The position numbers and the translations under genes are program-made. The notes under the pieces are model-generated. The model saw nothing but the letters and a program-made list of their open reading frames with translations. It had not been told where the DNA came from and did no database searches. A stretch of DNA of 64,000 nt from JAHTBL01 sp038532735. Lineage in GTDB: Bacteria; Pseudomonadota; Alphaproteobacteria; Rhodobacterales; Rhodobacteraceae. Positions 32,787 to 41,769 of the stretch are shown one piece after another. The stretch lies in contig JBCBAC010000009.1 of NCBI GenBank assembly GCA_038532735.1, positions 1-64,000 on the forward strand. Reading direction: 5' to 3'. Each line of letters opens with the position of its first letter. Within the stretch, counting starts at the first letter, position 1.

Positions 32787-35380
32787 CAGCGACCCATCGA
32801 CCACCAGCCCTTCTTCTTGGGCTTGTCGACCTTGGCAGGTGCCGGTTCAGGCGCGGCTGTTGCGACCTCTGCCACAGGCTCGGGCTCTGGTGCCGGGGCG
32901 GTCTCTGCCGATTTGGTCTCTGGCGCGGCCTCTGCCATTTCAGGCACGGGGGCGGCCTCCTCAGTGGCCTCCTTCTTAGCCGGGGCCTTCCGCTTACGCG
33001 GTGCCCGTTTCTTGGGCTTTTCCTCGGTCGCTTCCTCAGCGGGTGCGTCCTCGGACTTTGCCTCGTCTGCCTTGGCATCCTCTTTCGGAGCCTCTTCCGT
33101 CTCAGCGGCCTCTTTCGGCGCATCATCGGATTTCTTGCGCCGTGTGCGGGTGCGTTTCTTCGGCTTCTCTTCGGGGTCCTCTGATGCGGGTGCATCTTCC
33201 TTCGGAGCCTCAGCTTGCGCGGCCTCCTGCTCTACCGGCTCACCCTGAGTGGCACCGTCGGGCGATTGATCCTCAGAGTGTTGCTGGTCGCCATTGCCAC
33301 CGCCACCGCGGCGACGCCGACGACGCCGACGGCGCTTGCGCGGCTGCTGTTCGCCGTCTCCACCGTCTTCCGATGCGGACGCGCCCTGCGCGGCGGGCGC
33401 TTCGTCTGCGTCCACCTCAACCGCGTCGTCGATATCATCCATGATCGAGGAATCGACCGACACCACCGGGGCCACACGTTCAGCCACACGGCGGGTTGCG
33501 GTCTTGTATTTCTCGATCGAGAAGTCTGGCGAGACCATGCTCGGATCGCCCTCAAGGCGCACCGACAGGCCGTAGCGCTCTTCAATCTGGGCAATATGTT
33601 CGCGCTTGTTGTTGATCAGGAAATTCACGATGCCCACAGGCGCTTTGACGAGGACCTCTTTGGAGCGCCCACGGACGCCTTCCTCTTCCAACTGCCGCAG
33701 GATAGACAGCGCCAGATTGTCATCAGAACGCAAAAGCCCAGTGCCGTGGCAATGCGGGCATGGCTGGGTTGTCGCCTCAATCATGCCGGGGCGCAGGCGC
33801 TGGCGGGACATCTCCATCAGGCCGAAGCCCGAGATGCGACCGACCTGAATGCGGGCGCGATCTGTCTTGAGCTTGTCCTTCATCCGCTTTTCCACAGCGG
33901 TGTTGTTGCGGCGTTCGTCCATGTCGATGAAGTCGATCACGATCAGGCCCGCAAGGTCGCGCAGACGCAGTTGACGTGCAACTTCCTCGGCCGCTTCAAG
34001 ATTGGTCTTGAGCGCTGTTTCCTCGATCGAGCCTTCTTTCGTAGCCCGGCCCGAGTTGACGTCGATAGCGACCAGTGCCTCGGTCACGCCGATCACGATA
34101 TAGCCACCGGATTTTAGCTGCACGGTCGGGTTGAACATGCCCGCCAGATAGCTTTCCACCTGATAGCGCGCGAAAAGCGGCAGCGGGTCGGTGTAATGCT
34201 TCACGTTCTTGGCGTGGGACGGCATGATCATCTTCATGAAGTCCTTGGCCACGCGGTAGCCCGCCTCGCCTTCGACAAACACCTCGTCAATCTCGCGATT
34301 ATAAAGATCACGGATCGAGCGTTTGATCAGGTCGCCTTCCTCGTAAATCTTTGCAGGCGCGATGGATTTCAGCGTCAGCGCGCGGATCTCTTCCCAGAGA
34401 CGCTGGAGATATTCGTAGTCGCGCTTGATTTCGGACTTGGTCCGCTTGGCGCCTGCTGTCCGCACGATGAGACCCGCGCCATCGGGCACCTCGATCTCGT
34501 TCGCGATTTCCTTGAGCTTCTTGCGGTCGGCCGCGTTGGTGATCTTACGGGAAATGCCCCCACCGCGCGCGGTGTTGGGCATCAGCACGCAATAGCGACC
34601 GGCGAGAGACAGATAGGTGGTCAGTGCGGCACCCTTATTGCCACGCTCTTCCTTCACCACCTGTACCAGAAGGATCTGGCGGACCTTGATGACTTCCTGG
34701 ATCTTGTAACGACGCGGACGCGGTTTGCGCGCGGGGCGAATGTCTTCGCTGTCATCCTCATCTGCAACGGATTCGATGCTGTCATCTTTAGATGTCGCAT
34801 CGGTGCTTTTCTCATCGCTCTCGTCGTCCGTGTCGTCAGATGCATCTTCCGACATCTCAGGCGTTTCGACCGGTGTTTCGGCGACCGTCTCCATCGGGGA
34901 GAGCCCTTCGTCAGAGCTGTCCAGATCGATGGTTTCCATGCCGGCGGGGGCGTCCTCATCAGCGGGGACCTCCCCCGTCTCAACCGCATCCTCGACCTTG
35001 ACCTCTTCGGCCTTGGCTTTGCCCCGACGCCGTCCACGACCGCGCTTGGGCTTCTCTTTTTCTTCTTCCGCGTCGGCTTTCAGCTGCTCTGCATAAGCCT
35101 TTTCTTCGGCCAGCAGGGCTTCGCGATCTGCGACTGGGATTTGATAGTAGTCGGGATGAATTTCCGAAAAGGCCAGGAAACCATGCCGGTTTCCGCCATA
35201 ATCCACGAAAGCCGCCTGAAGCGACGGCTCAACCCGTGTTACTTTTGCGAGATAGATGTTGCCAGCAAGCTGGCGTTTGTTTTCGGATTCAAAGTCGAAC
35301 TCCTCGACCTTGTTTCCGTCAACCACCACGACGCGGGTCTCTTCCGCGTGGGTGGCGTCGATAAGCATTTTCTTAGCCAT
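32786..35380 (-). CDS. rne: Ribonuclease E
   Basis: The endonuclease at the core of mRNA decay and rRNA/tRNA processing (864 residues). The S1 domain (30-235) is interrupted from about 85 to 225 by an acidic Ser/Asp/Glu-rich insertion flanked by Arg-rich stretches. The catalytic region has VAIDVNSGR and the zinc-link CPHCHGTG. The C-terminal 200 residues are a disordered scaffold of alternating KPKKR and Glu/Ala-rich blocks. The start at 35380 gives the standard MAKKMLIDA; upstream codons are out of character for the family. It has a long leader and overlaps denD by one base. Confidence 0.94.
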   Translation of the reverse strand: MAKKMLIDATHAEETRVVVVDGNKVEEFDFESENKRQLAGNIYLAKVTRVEPSLQAAFVDYGGNRHGFLAFSEIHPDYYQIPVADREALLAEEKAYAEQLKADAEEEKEKPKRGRGRRRGKAKAEEVKVEDAVETGEVPADEDAPAGMETIDLDSSDEGLSPMETVAETPVETPEMSEDASDDTDDESDEKSTDATSKDDSIESVADEDDSEDIRPARKPRPRRYKIQEVIKVRQILLVQVVKEERGNKGAALTTYLSLAGRYCVLMPNTARGGGISRKITNAADRKKLKEIANEIEVPDGAGLIVRTAGAKRTKSEIKRDYEYLQRLWEEIRALTLKSIAPAKIYEEGDLIKRSIRDLYNREIDEVFVEGEAGYRVAKDFMKMIMPSHAKNVKHYTDPLPLFARYQVESYLAGMFNPTVQLKSGGYIVIGVTEALVAIDVNSGRATKEGSIEETALKTNLEAAEEVARQLRLRDLAGLIVIDFIDMDERRNNTAVEKRMKDKLKTDRARIQVGRISGFGLMEMSRQRLRPGMIEATTQPCPHCHGTGLLRSDDNLALSILRQLEEEGVRGRSKEVLVKAPVGIVNFLINNKREHIAQIEERYGLSVRLEGDPSMVSPDFSIEKYKTATRRVAERVAPVVSVDSSIMDDIDDAVEVDADEAPAAQGASASEDGGDGEQQPRKRRRRRRRRRGGGGNGDQQHSEDQSPDGATQGEPVEQEAAQAEAPKEDAPASEDPEEKPKKRTRTRRKKSDDAPKEAAETEEAPKEDAKADEAKSEDAPAEEATEEKPKKRAPRKRKAPAKKEATEEAAPVPEMAEAAPETKSAETAPAPEPEPVAEVATAAPEPAPAKVDKPKKKGWWSMGR

Positions 35381-35791
35381 TTTTTCTCTGTGCACCGCGG
35401 CAAAGCCCTGTCCCCCGGAGGAGCAAGCGTTTGCGGGTGGTGTCTGGTGATGGCGAGGACGCGCACGGGGAGCGCATGAGCCGTTTGGCCCCCTGCTGCG
35501 TCCCTCATATCTGTCGCGCGTTGCATCGCGTTTCTTCTCCGACAGGGTGTCCCCTGCCCATTCACGACCCGGCGCTGTGCGTCTCGGGCATTTCACAGGT
35601 TTCGCCACATTGGGCAAAACCAGAACTCACATCCGTCTCAAAGGGCGTGACTACGCACGCGAAACGCTCAGGACGGCAAATCTGTCTAAAGCGCAGAGGT
35701 GTCTGCAAGACACGTATCACTTATCGCTAACATAAGGGACGTTACGCAATCATTACAATGGGCAAATGTATGCGCGGGTGAATTGAACACC
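35381..35791 (-). promoter_or_regulatory. Long leader region of rne
   Basis: About 410 bases lie between the dctD terminator and the rne start with no convincing gene on either strand. In other bacteria rne has a long 5' untranslated region through which RNase E limits its own synthesis, so a similar leader is likely here. No specific structure could be assigned by eye. Confidence 0.4.
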
Positions 35792-35817
35792 AAAGCCCCG
35801 CAAAATAGCGGGGCTTT
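35792..35817 (-). terminator. Hairpin downstream of dctD
   Basis: AAAGCCCCGC at 35792-35801 pairs with GCGGGGCTTT at 35808-35817 around a six-base loop, 40 bases after the dctD stop. The T run after the stem on the minus strand is short, so it may be a weak terminator or an mRNA 3'-end stabiliser. Confidence 0.65.
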
Positions 35818-35856
35818 GACGATTCAACTTAAAGATGTGGAGGTGTTTCGCGCGCC

Positions 35857-37188
35857 TTAGAGGTAATCTGAACGTTGAAGGCCATATTTCGCCATCTTCT
35901 CATTCAGGGTCCGGCGCGGCAATTGCAGCTCATCCATGACGTTCACGATAGAGCCTTTATGGCGGCGCATCGTGTTGTCGATCAGCATCCGCTCGAACGC
36001 CTCCACGTATTCTTTCAGCGGCTTACCTTCCGTCGTCATTGTCGGGGCGGCCTCTTCATTATCGGCCATTAGCAGGCTCGCGATGGAGCCCGAGCCGCGG
36101 CGGTTCTGCAGCACCGCACGTTCCGCCACGTTGATCAGTTGACGCACATTCCCGGGCCACGGGGCCTGCAAGAGCTGTGCAGCTTCTTGCGCACTAATCT
36201 CGGGCGCGTCGCAGCCGTAGTCATCGGCGTATTGCTCGCTCAGACGCGTGAACAGCGTCAGGATATCTTCACCGCGCTGACGCAAAGGCGGCACGGTAAT
36301 CTTGAGCGCCGCAAGGCGGTAGAACAGATCACCGCGCAACACGTCCTCAGATGTTTTGCCGCGCTCCTGCAAGTTGGAGATCGCGACAATCCGCGTCTCT
36401 GCCGGGGTGCCCTGATCGTTGATGACGGTGAGCAGCTTGGCTTGCAAGGCATCTGACAGCGCCTCGATATCCTCAAGCACAAGTGTGCCGCCACGGGCTT
36501 CCTCAATCGCTGGGATCGGGCTGTCATCTTCGACCGGCCCAAACAACCGCTGCGCAAGGGAGTCTTCATCATATGCGCCACAGCTAAGCAGCACGAACTT
36601 CTTCGAGGCCCGCGCCCCCACCGCATGCAGCGCGTGAGCGACAAGCGTCTTGCCCGTGCCGGTTTCGCCTTCGATCAGCACGTGTCCATCGGCTTGTCCG
36701 AGATCGAGAATATCCTCGCGCAGGCGCTCCATAACCGGGGAAGAGCCAATCAGCTTGCGCATCAGCGCACCACCATCGGACAGTTCCTTACGCAAAACAC
36801 GGTTATCCAGCGTCATGCGGCGCATCTGCGTGGCACGTTTGGCCAGTTCGGTCATCCGGTCCGGGTTAAACGGCTTTTCCAGAAAGTCGAACGCGCCGAC
36901 ACGCATCGCTTCCACGGCCATCGGGACATCGCCATGGCCTGTGATCATGATGACAGGCAGGCCGCTGTCGACGGACATCAACCGCTTCAGGAACTGCATC
37001 CCGTCCATCCCGGGCATCTTGATATCGCTGACCACGACGCCGGGGTAATCGTTGCTGAGCCCCTTGAGCGCATCTTCCGCGCTGGCGAAGGTCTCTGTGT
37101 CATAGCCCGACAGTGCCAGCCACTGGCTGATCGACTGACGCATATCCTGTTCGTCATCTACAATCGCAATTTTCATCGGACGTGCCAT
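35857..37188 (-). CDS. dctD: DctD-like response regulator lacking GAFTGA
   Basis: A 443-residue NtrC-family regulator paired with the adjacent sensor kinase. The receiver domain (1-125) has phosphoacceptor Asp55; the AAA+ domain has Walker A GETGTGKT at 174-181; the C-terminus carries a Fis-type helix-turn-helix (MRRHKGSIVNVMDEL). The sigma-54 contact loop GAFTGA is absent: the space between LFG and GGT is about eight residues shorter than usual. The Walker B reads LVLED instead of LFLDE. AGAGGT precedes the ATG. The DctD name reflects overall similarity; no dct transporter gene is nearby. Confidence 0.85.
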   Translation of the reverse strand: MARPMKIAIVDDEQDMRQSISQWLALSGYDTETFASAEDALKGLSNDYPGVVVSDIKMPGMDGMQFLKRLMSVDSGLPVIMITGHGDVPMAVEAMRVGAFDFLEKPFNPDRMTELAKRATQMRRMTLDNRVLRKELSDGGALMRKLIGSSPVMERLREDILDLGQADGHVLIEGETGTGKTLVAHALHAVGARASKKFVLLSCGAYDEDSLAQRLFGPVEDDSPIPAIEEARGGTLVLEDIEALSDALQAKLLTVINDQGTPAETRIVAISNLQERGKTSEDVLRGDLFYRLAALKITVPPLRQRGEDILTLFTRLSEQYADDYGCDAPEISAQEAAQLLQAPWPGNVRQLINVAERAVLQNRRGSGSIASLLMADNEEAAPTMTTEGKPLKEYVEAFERMLIDNTMRRHKGSIVNVMDELQLPRRTLNEKMAKYGLQRSDYL

Positions 37189-37198
37189 TTTGCACCTC

Positions 37199-38983
37199 TC
37201 ATTCTGCAGCCTCGGCTGAGGCCTCTAACAATGGCAATTGGACGTCAAAGACCGCCCCCTTGCTGGCAGCGTTCCTTGCAGTCAGCCGCCCACCCAAGTC
37301 CTTGACGATGCCTGACGAGATGGCAAGACCAAGCCCGACCCCGTCACCTGGCCGCTTCGTGGTGTAAAACGGCTCAAAAAGCTCATCGAGGTCATCAATT
37401 CCCTCGCCGTTGTCGCGCACGGTCAGCGTTGCCGTCTCTCCGACGGAGAGCAGCAGGTCGATCCGGGGCTCTGCCTCGGCCTGCGTGGCGTCCAGCGCAT
37501 TGCGCAGCAGGTTGATGATCACCTGCTCAATGCGCAGCGCATCCCCCATCACCATCACCGGTTCCTGAGGCAGCGTCTTGCTGATCTCAACCGTGCGGCG
37601 GCGCAATTGCGGCTCCATCATGGTGAGCGCGCCCTTCACCGCATCCCTTAAATCCAAGGGCTCCAGCACATCGCCCGCCTTGCGGGCGTAGGATTTCAGC
37701 TGCCGCGTGATCGCGCCCATACGACCGATCAGATCGTCGATCCGCTGAAACGAACTCAACGCCTCTTCCGGGCGTTTGCGTTGCAGTAGCAGCTTGGCGC
37801 CGGCCAGATAGGTTTTCATCGCCGCAAGCGGTTGATTCAACTCATGACTCACCGCCGCAGACATCTCCCCCAAGGCGGCCAGTTTGGAGCTTTGCGCAAG
37901 GGTTTGTTCGGCGCTTTGGAGGTTCTTTTCAACCCGCTCTCGTTCGGCGATTTCCCGCTGCAGCCGTGCGTTCAACTGGCGAAGTTCAGCCGATTCCTGC
38001 CGGACGGTCAGCAGCCGCGACGTGGCTTTTCGGCTGACCGCATAGAAGGCCAGCGCCAGCAGAATCGCAAAGCCCATAATCTCAAGCGCGAGGACCCCGT
38101 TGACCCGTTCACGGACCGAGGCATAAGTCGTGAAAGACGCAATCTTCCAGCCCTGAAAGGGCAACCGGTTTTCCAACCGCATCACCGCGCGGCCGCTGAT
38201 ATAGGCATCGACCGACTGGTTGGTCCAATCCCCCGCCGCCCAGATCGCGCGTTCGATGGCTGAGGGCGCAGATTGCAGCGCCAGTGCCTCCTCTTCGGTG
38301 CGCCCACGCCAACGCGGCTCTGTCGCGAGGATCACGGTGCCCTCAGAGTTGGTGACGATCACAGCATCCGAAATGCCCGCCCAGCTCAGCTCAAACTGGC
38401 GCAAATCGACCTCCACCACGATCACGCCCAGCGTGAGGGCGTTGAACTCGATCTTGCGCGAATAGGTGAAGCGGTAAGCACCTGTTTCGTTCTGAATAAT
38501 GCTGAAAACCGTATCGCTGGAGCGCAGCGCGTTCACAAAATAACGCTCCGTCCGATGGATGGAGCCCAGCTGTTCCCGCTCTGTCACAGCCACGGCGCGG
38601 CCATCGCCATCCAGCAACATCAGGGACTTTGCTTCGATTTCCTCGACGAAAGACAGCAAACGTTGCGTGGATTGCGAATAGTCCGAAGAGGCCAGCGCGC
38701 CGATCAGCGCAGGGTCCCGCGCCAGCAATTGCGGGACGATCGAGTTGCGCTGAATTTCAGACATCAGATTGCCCGCATACAGCGCTAGACGCAGTTCTGC
38801 GCGGTTTTTGGTGCTTTCCGTAAAGCGTTCCGTCAAAAGGGAGTTCGTCAGCCAGACCGTTGCCCCGGCAAAGATCGCCAGAACCAAAAGGGCCAAACGG
38901 GCGCGCCATGACAGCGGACGCGTCAGGTCACGCTCGGCACGGGTCGGATCGCGCTTGGCATCTGGATTGGCTGGCAGGCTCAT
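37199..38983 (-). CDS. dctB: DctB-like sensor histidine kinase
   Basis: A 594-residue membrane histidine kinase. An N-terminal membrane helix (about 27-50), a long periplasmic double-Cache-type sensor (50-290), a second helix (about 300-320), a coiled coil, the phosphoacceptor His in AAVSHELNQPLAAMKT, and the ATPase boxes NLLRNALDA, DNGEGI and GDGVGLGLAIS are all readable. DctB proteins sense C4-dicarboxylates; the true ligand here is inferred. It is ten bases upstream of the response regulator gene and forms one operon with it. Confidence 0.88.
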   Translation of the reverse strand: MSLPANPDAKRDPTRAERDLTRPLSWRARLALLVLAIFAGATVWLTNSLLTERFTESTKNRAELRLALYAGNLMSEIQRNSIVPQLLARDPALIGALASSDYSQSTQRLLSFVEEIEAKSLMLLDGDGRAVAVTEREQLGSIHRTERYFVNALRSSDTVFSIIQNETGAYRFTYSRKIEFNALTLGVIVVEVDLRQFELSWAGISDAVIVTNSEGTVILATEPRWRGRTEEEALALQSAPSAIERAIWAAGDWTNQSVDAYISGRAVMRLENRLPFQGWKIASFTTYASVRERVNGVLALEIMGFAILLALAFYAVSRKATSRLLTVRQESAELRQLNARLQREIAERERVEKNLQSAEQTLAQSSKLAALGEMSAAVSHELNQPLAAMKTYLAGAKLLLQRKRPEEALSSFQRIDDLIGRMGAITRQLKSYARKAGDVLEPLDLRDAVKGALTMMEPQLRRRTVEISKTLPQEPVMVMGDALRIEQVIINLLRNALDATQAEAEPRIDLLLSVGETATLTVRDNGEGIDDLDELFEPFYTTKRPGDGVGLGLAISSGIVKDLGGRLTARNAASKGAVFDVQLPLLEASAEAAE

Positions 38984-39019
38984 TAGGCGAAGTTACGCGC
39001 CCTTCCCGCCCCGCTCAAG

Positions 39020-39688
39020 TCACACGTTTTCGAGCTGTCCGACCAATGTGCGGAAAAGCGCCTGCCCATCACTGCCCCCATGTGCTGCGTCAACAGCGCG
39101 CTCGGGATGCGGCATCATCCCCAGCACGCGGCGATTTTCCGACAGGATTCCTGCGATATCCGCGGTGGAGCCATTCGGGTTCTCGGTATAGTGAAACGCC
39201 ACGCGGTCCTGATCGCACAGCTGCGCCAACGTGGCCTCATCAGCGACGTAATTGCCATCGTGATGCGCCACCGGGATGCTCAGCACGTCCCCCGCATTAT
39301 ACCCTTCGGTGAAGGCAGAGGCCGAGGTCACGACCTCCAGACCCAAGGATTTGCAGACGAATTTCAGCCCCGCATTACGCATCAACGCGCCGGGCAGCAG
39401 GCCCGTCTCGGTCAGAACCTGAAAACCGTTGCAGACCCCCAACGCATAACCGCCGCGTTCCACATGGGCGACGAGGGCGTTGCAAATCGGCGATTGCGCG
39501 GCAATCGCACCACACCGCAGGTAATCCCCGAACGAGAACCCGCCTGGCACAGCGACAATATCGACACCATCCGGCAGGCTTGCATCCTTGTGCCAGACCA
39601 TCGCAACCTCCGCACCCGCTGCCTTCAACGCCACCGCCATATCGCGGTCGCAGTTGGAGCCGGGAAAGACCAGAACCGCCGCACGCAT
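39020..39688 (-). CDS. purQ: FGAM synthase glutaminase subunit PurQ
   Basis: A 222-residue class I glutamine amidotransferase that supplies ammonia to PurL for formylglycinamidine ribonucleotide synthesis. The nucleophile Cys is in GVCNGFQVL near residue 86, and the His/Glu pair lies in MPHPERAVD near 197. The N-terminus AAVLVFPGSNCDRDM is standard. The ATG shares one base with the purS stop (TGATG). PurL is not in the window. Confidence 0.95.
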   Translation of the reverse strand: MRAAVLVFPGSNCDRDMAVALKAAGAEVAMVWHKDASLPDGVDIVAVPGGFSFGDYLRCGAIAAQSPICNALVAHVERGGYALGVCNGFQVLTETGLLPGALMRNAGLKFVCKSLGLEVVTSASAFTEGYNAGDVLSIPVAHHDGNYVADEATLAQLCDQDRVAFHYTENPNGSTADIAGILSENRRVLGMMPHPERAVDAAHGGSDGQALFRTLVGQLENV

Positions 39689-39918
39689 CAGACCAGCTCG
39701 ACCGAGTAGCTTTCAATCACCGTATTGGCGAGCAGCTTCTCGCACATCTCGGTCACGGTGGCCTCCGATGTGCCATCGGCCAGATCAAGCTCGATCACCT
39801 TACCTTGGCGGACCCCTTCGACGCCCTCGAACCCCAGCGTGCCGAGCGCGTGTTTCACCGCTTCGCCCTGCGGATCCAGAACCCCGTTTTTCAGCATCAC
39901 GTGAACCCGTGCTTTCAT
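39688..39918 (-). CDS. purS: FGAM synthase subunit PurS
   Basis: A 76-residue small subunit that joins PurL and PurQ in the three-part FGAM synthase. Family stretches are KARVHVMLKNGVLDPQGEAV and the C-terminal NTVIESYSVELV. The ATG at 39918 is chosen over an upstream extension that lacks family similarity. It lies 68 bases after purC and overlaps purQ by one base. Confidence 0.95.
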   Translation of the reverse strand: MKARVHVMLKNGVLDPQGEAVKHALGTLGFEGVEGVRQGKVIELDLADGTSEATVTEMCEKLLANTVIESYSVELV

Positions 39919-39946
39919 GATCTCTCTTGTCCTTCTGTCGCGTCGC

Positions 39947-39985
39947 CCGTGTGGCTTCGCTTTTTCCAAATATCCAAATCCGACG
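39947..39985 (-). repeat. Post-stop repeat element, copy 2
   Basis: Just after the purC stop on the minus strand the sequence reads GGATATTTGGAAAAAGCGAA, identical over 20 bases to the core of the element after denD (31761-31803). It fills most of the purC-purS gap. Confidence 0.65.
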
Positions 39986-39986
39986 C

Positions 39987-40748
39987 TTAGTTAATCAGCG
40001 TTGGTTTCGGCATATGCGTGGCATTTGACGGTAGAACCCCCAGACGCCGCGCCACTTCGGTATAGGCATCCGCGAGCGACCCCAGATCGCGGCGAAACAC
40101 GTCCTTGTCCAGTTTTTGACCGGTCTCGATATCCCATAGACGGCAACTATCCGGGCTGATCTCATCGGCGACGACAAGGCGCTGGAAGTCATTATCCCAG
40201 ATGCGCCCGATCTCGATCTTGAAATCGACCAGCTTGATGCCGACGCCGTACATCAGGCCGGACATAAAATCGTTAACCCGTAAGGCCAGCGCGACCATGT
40301 CATCCAGATCCTGCTGCGTGGCCCAGTTAAAGGCGATGATATGCTCTTCCGCGACCAGCGGGTCGCCGAGGCTGTCATCCTTATAGCAAAACTCGACGAT
40401 GGGACGCGGCAGGCGTGTGCCCTCTTCCAAACCCAGACGCTTGCTCATGGTGCCGGCGGCATAGTTGCGCACAATCACTTCGAGCGGGATAATCTCTACC
40501 TGCCGGATCAACTGCTCGCGCATATTGAGACGCTTGAGGAAATGCGTCGGCACGCCGAGGTTCTCAAGTCCGATCATGAAGAACTCAGACAAGCGGTTGT
40601 TCAAAACGCCCTTGCCTTCGATGACGTCTTTCTTTTCGGCGTTGAACGCGGTGGCATCATCCTTGAAATATTGCACGAATGTGCCCGGCTCGGGGCCTTC
40701 ATACAGGACCTTTGCCTTGCCCTCGTAAATCTTCTTGCGACGCGCCAT
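39987..40748 (-). CDS. purC: SAICAR synthetase
   Basis: A 253-residue ATP-dependent enzyme of purine synthesis that joins aspartate to CAIR. Signature stretches are IYEGKAKVLYEG, DDATAFNAEKKDVIEGKG, VIVRNYAAGTMSKRLG and the family motif LVDFKIEIGR. The ATG at 40748 starts the conserved ARRKKIYEGKAK. It heads the purC-purS-purQ group; a post-stop repeat sits between purC and purS. Confidence 0.95.
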   Translation of the reverse strand: MARRKKIYEGKAKVLYEGPEPGTFVQYFKDDATAFNAEKKDVIEGKGVLNNRLSEFFMIGLENLGVPTHFLKRLNMREQLIRQVEIIPLEVIVRNYAAGTMSKRLGLEEGTRLPRPIVEFCYKDDSLGDPLVAEEHIIAFNWATQQDLDDMVALALRVNDFMSGLMYGVGIKLVDFKIEIGRIWDNDFQRLVVADEISPDSCRLWDIETGQKLDKDVFRRDLGSLADAYTEVARRLGVLPSNATHMPKPTLIN

Positions 40749-40959
40749 GGAAACTCCGTTCTCGCGCGGGCTTGGTGGGGTCCGCACGCGTGGCGCCCGT
40801 ATAAGACAAGGGCGCAAGACCCGCAACTGCGGATAAACTATGGTGAACAAAGGCTTGCGGGATCGCATCGAATCCTTCGCAGTTTGGCGACCCGTCGCAA
40901 CGGCTTGTTAAGCCTTTTTGCCGTAGCCCTGTGCCCATTGCGAGTGAGAGGGAAAAGCC

Positions 40960-41274
40960 ATGACATTATTTGACGGCCGTGAGCAGGCGTTCGAGATGAA
41001 GTATGCCAATGACACGGAAAAACAGTTCCGCGCCCTGGCGCGACGTGCGCGTTTGCTGGGGGATTGGGCAGCAAAACAGCTGGGAAAAACCGGTGATGCG
41101 GCCAAAGCCTATTCGCGCGAGGTGGTGATTGCGCATCTTGATGACACTGACAGCGCCTGCGTCACGCAAAAGCTGCTCGCCGATCTTGAGGGGCTTGCAA
41201 CGCCCGAGACGATCCATGCCAAGGTCGCCGAATATCGGCGCGAGGCCCGCAAGCGGCCGCGCGCGACGGATTAA
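40960..41274 (+). CDS. DUF1476 / ATPase zeta-type protein, divergent copy
   Basis: A 104-residue helical protein of the DUF1476 family, whose Paracoccus member is the zeta subunit that inhibits F1-ATPase hydrolysis. The family pattern FDxREQAFExKYAxDxExQF and LLGxWAAKQLGKTGDAA is present. In an ungapped hand alignment it shares 49 of 104 residues with its downstream neighbour; its C-terminus is more basic (EARKRPRATD). GAGAGG lies upstream. An inhibitory role is inferred and may belong mainly to the other copy. Confidence 0.85.
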   Translation: MTLFDGREQAFEMKYANDTEKQFRALARRARLLGDWAAKQLGKTGDAAKAYSREVVIAHLDDTDSACVTQKLLADLEGLATPETIHAKVAEYRREARKRPRATD

Positions 41275-41360
41275 GATGCCAAACAGTCAAAGCTGACGCA
41301 TATACAAACCGCGTCATCGTCCCTACATAGAGCCCAACAGCATTCTAAGAGGACAGCCTA

Positions 41361-41675
41361 ATGACCACGTTTGATGATCGCGAAAACGCCTTCGAAAACA
41401 AATTCGCCCATGATGCAGAGATGCAGTTCAAGGCCGAAGCCCGCCGCAACAAACTTCTGGGTCTTTGGGCTGCTGATCTTTTAGGCAAATCCGGCGACGA
41501 GGCTGCGGAATACGCCAAGGAAGTCGTGAAAGCGGATTTTGAAGAGGCGGGTCACGAGGACGTGGTGCGCAAAGTGGCCGCCGATCTGGGCAGCAAGTCC
41601 GACCCGGACGCAATTCGCGCCAAAATGGCCGAATTGATGGCCGAGGCGAAAGCCCAGCTTATGTCTGAGCTCTAA
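41361..41675 (+). CDS. ATPase inhibitor zeta subunit-like (DUF1476)
   Basis: A 104-residue DUF1476 protein matching the family consensus more closely than its upstream paralogue (TTFDDRENAFENKFAHDAEMQF, ending MAEAKAQLMSEL). In Paracoccus the zeta subunit blocks F1-ATPase turning in the hydrolysis direction through its N-terminus. AGAGGA precedes the ATG. It follows the paralogue by 86 bases, an apparent tandem duplication. No ATP synthase genes are in the window. Confidence 0.88.
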   Translation: MTTFDDRENAFENKFAHDAEMQFKAEARRNKLLGLWAADLLGKSGDEAAEYAKEVVKADFEEAGHEDVVRKVAADLGSKSDPDAIRAKMAELMAEAKAQLMSEL

Positions 41676-41769
41676 GACCAAATTAGAAGATCGCACGGCC
41701 CTTAACGGGCCGGTAATGCCAACCCGCTAAGCAAGACGGGTTGAACAAGGAACCTGTCTGCTGCTTCGT

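Noticed and set aside
34196..35479. 427-codon plus-strand frame opposite rne
   Set aside because: Its phenylalanine-rich stretches are the complement of the Lys/Glu-rich RNase E sequence; no ribosome site.
37199..38983. Presence of a linked C4-dicarboxylate transporter with dctB/dctD
   Set aside because: No TRAP or DctA-type gene lies nearby (purQ and rne flank the pair), so the ligand cannot be confirmed from context.
40902..40919. GGCTT-gtt-AAGCC followed by TTTTT, a terminator-like hairpin
   Set aside because: The stem is only five bases and no plus-strand gene ends before it. It could be an attenuator in the zeta leader, but support is too weak.
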